Assembly (NCBI GenBank): GCA_023446735.1
Contig: JAEXPQ010000109.1
Coordinates: forward strand, 1 to 5,061
Direction: 5' to 3'
DNA from: Verrucomicrobiota bacterium
GTDB taxonomy: Bacteria > Verrucomicrobiota > Verrucomicrobiia > Opitutales > Opitutaceae
Length of the DNA: 5,061 nt
Shown piece by piece: positions 4,620-5,061 of this stretch. The first letter of the stretch is position 1. The number at the start of each line of letters is the position of its first letter. Below the pieces are notes generated by a model that searched no databases, was not told where the DNA came from, and worked only from the letters and a program-made list of their open reading frames with translations. A program made the translations under genes and the position numbers.

Positions 4620-5061
4620 ATGAGCACTCCCTCGCCCTCGCCCCGCCGCGGCTCAGTCGCCCGCTTCCTCCTCGCCGCCATCGTCGCCGCGCTCGTCGCC
4701 GTCGGTGCGCTCGCGCTGCTGATGAACATCTTCGAGCGCAAGCAGGAGGCCAAGAACCCGTTCTTCAAGGTCGTCGAGCTCACCGACGACACCGCCGACC
4801 CCGCGATCTGGGGCAAGAACTTCCCATTCCAATACGACAGCTACAAGCGCACGGTCGACATGGTCCGCACGCGCTACGGCGGCAGCGAGGCCCACCCCCG
4901 CACCCCGACCGAGGCCGACCCGCGCTCCGCCGTGGCCCAGTCGAAGATCGAGGAGGATCCGCGCCTCAAGAAGATGTGGGCCGGCTACGCCTTCGCCGCC
5001 GATTTCCGCGAGGAACGCGGCCACGCCTACATGCTCAGCGACCAGACCTTCACCGACCGCC
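4620..5061 (+). CDS. nrfA: NrfA, cytochrome c nitrite reductase catalytic subunit, N-terminal part
   Basis: From the ATG at 4620 there are 147 open codons running off the right edge. After a basic, serine/proline-rich start there is a hydrophobic segment (about 16-36, FLLAAIVAALVAVGALALLM). This is either an uncleaved anchor or a signal peptide; ALA at 30-32 is the only weak cleavage candidate. The mature part shows NrfA landmarks: NPFF (46-49), the W64/N67-F68-P69 cluster, YDSY (72-75), RYGGS (85-89), PRLKKMWAGYAF (114-125) and RGHAYMLSDQ (133-142). The gene encodes the periplasmic pentaheme enzyme that reduces nitrite to ammonium on electrons from NrfH, encoded just upstream. No heme motif is reached within the window, so whether the catalytic heme site is CXXCK or CXXCH cannot be seen. 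It starts 89 bases after the nrfH stop codon. Confidence 0.92.
   Translation, partial: MSTPSPSPRRGSVARFLLAAIVAALVAVGALALLMNIFERKQEAKNPFFKVVELTDDTADPAIWGKNFPFQYDSYKRTVDMVRTRYGGSEAHPRTPTEADPRSAVAQSKIEEDPRLKKMWAGYAFAADFREERGHAYMLSDQTFTDR

Overview
The window is very GC-rich and reads as part of a chromosome from a free-living bacterium able to respire nitrite. Gene content (NrfH/NrfA, a YwiC-like protein, DUF2249, a Crp/Fnr regulator), pyrimidine-rich start regions without Shine-Dalgarno sequences, and heptamer-patterned spacers suggest a Verrucomicrobiota (Opitutaceae-like) genome. That placement is from recall of such genomes and is tentative.

Layout. On the minus strand, 1-1258 holds a two-component system: a CpxR-like OmpR-family response regulator (536-1258) followed, after a 116-base gap, by the N-terminus of a membrane sensor kinase (419 down to base 1, running off the left edge). 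The gap carries an 11-bp-spaced direct repeat GTTAA-N6-GTAAA resembling a CpxR box.

On the plus strand, 1471-3905 is a probable operon: YwiC-like membrane protein, small cupin, DUF2249 protein, Crp/Fnr-family regulator. It is preceded by a TTGA-N6-TCAA box centred exactly 41.5 bases before the ATG and by TATAGT at -12 to -7 if transcription starts at the A of that ATG. This is the geometry of a class II FNR-type promoter with a leaderless mRNA. Between the cupin and DUF2249 genes lies an intercistronic block of about 170 bases built from degenerate 7-base units (GGGTTYN, then NGTTCNN); its first part is G-quadruplex-capable and resembles eukaryotic telomere repeats.

From 4005 to the right edge is the ammonifying nitrite reductase locus: a second TTGA-N6-TCAA box, nrfH (tetraheme quinol dehydrogenase, complete), a spacer with an 8-bp stem-loop and another 7-base-period pattern, and the first 147 codons of nrfA.

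Working model (inference). The Crp/Fnr protein has an FNR/DNR-type recognition helix (E-x-x-S-R) but lacks FNR's Fe-S cysteines and CRP's cAMP-binding arginine. It is therefore likely a DNR/NNR-like sensor of nitrogen oxides or redox state. It would bind both boxes, activating its own operon and nrfHA. The YwiC-cupin-DUF2249 trio has no established function and is the least described part of the window.
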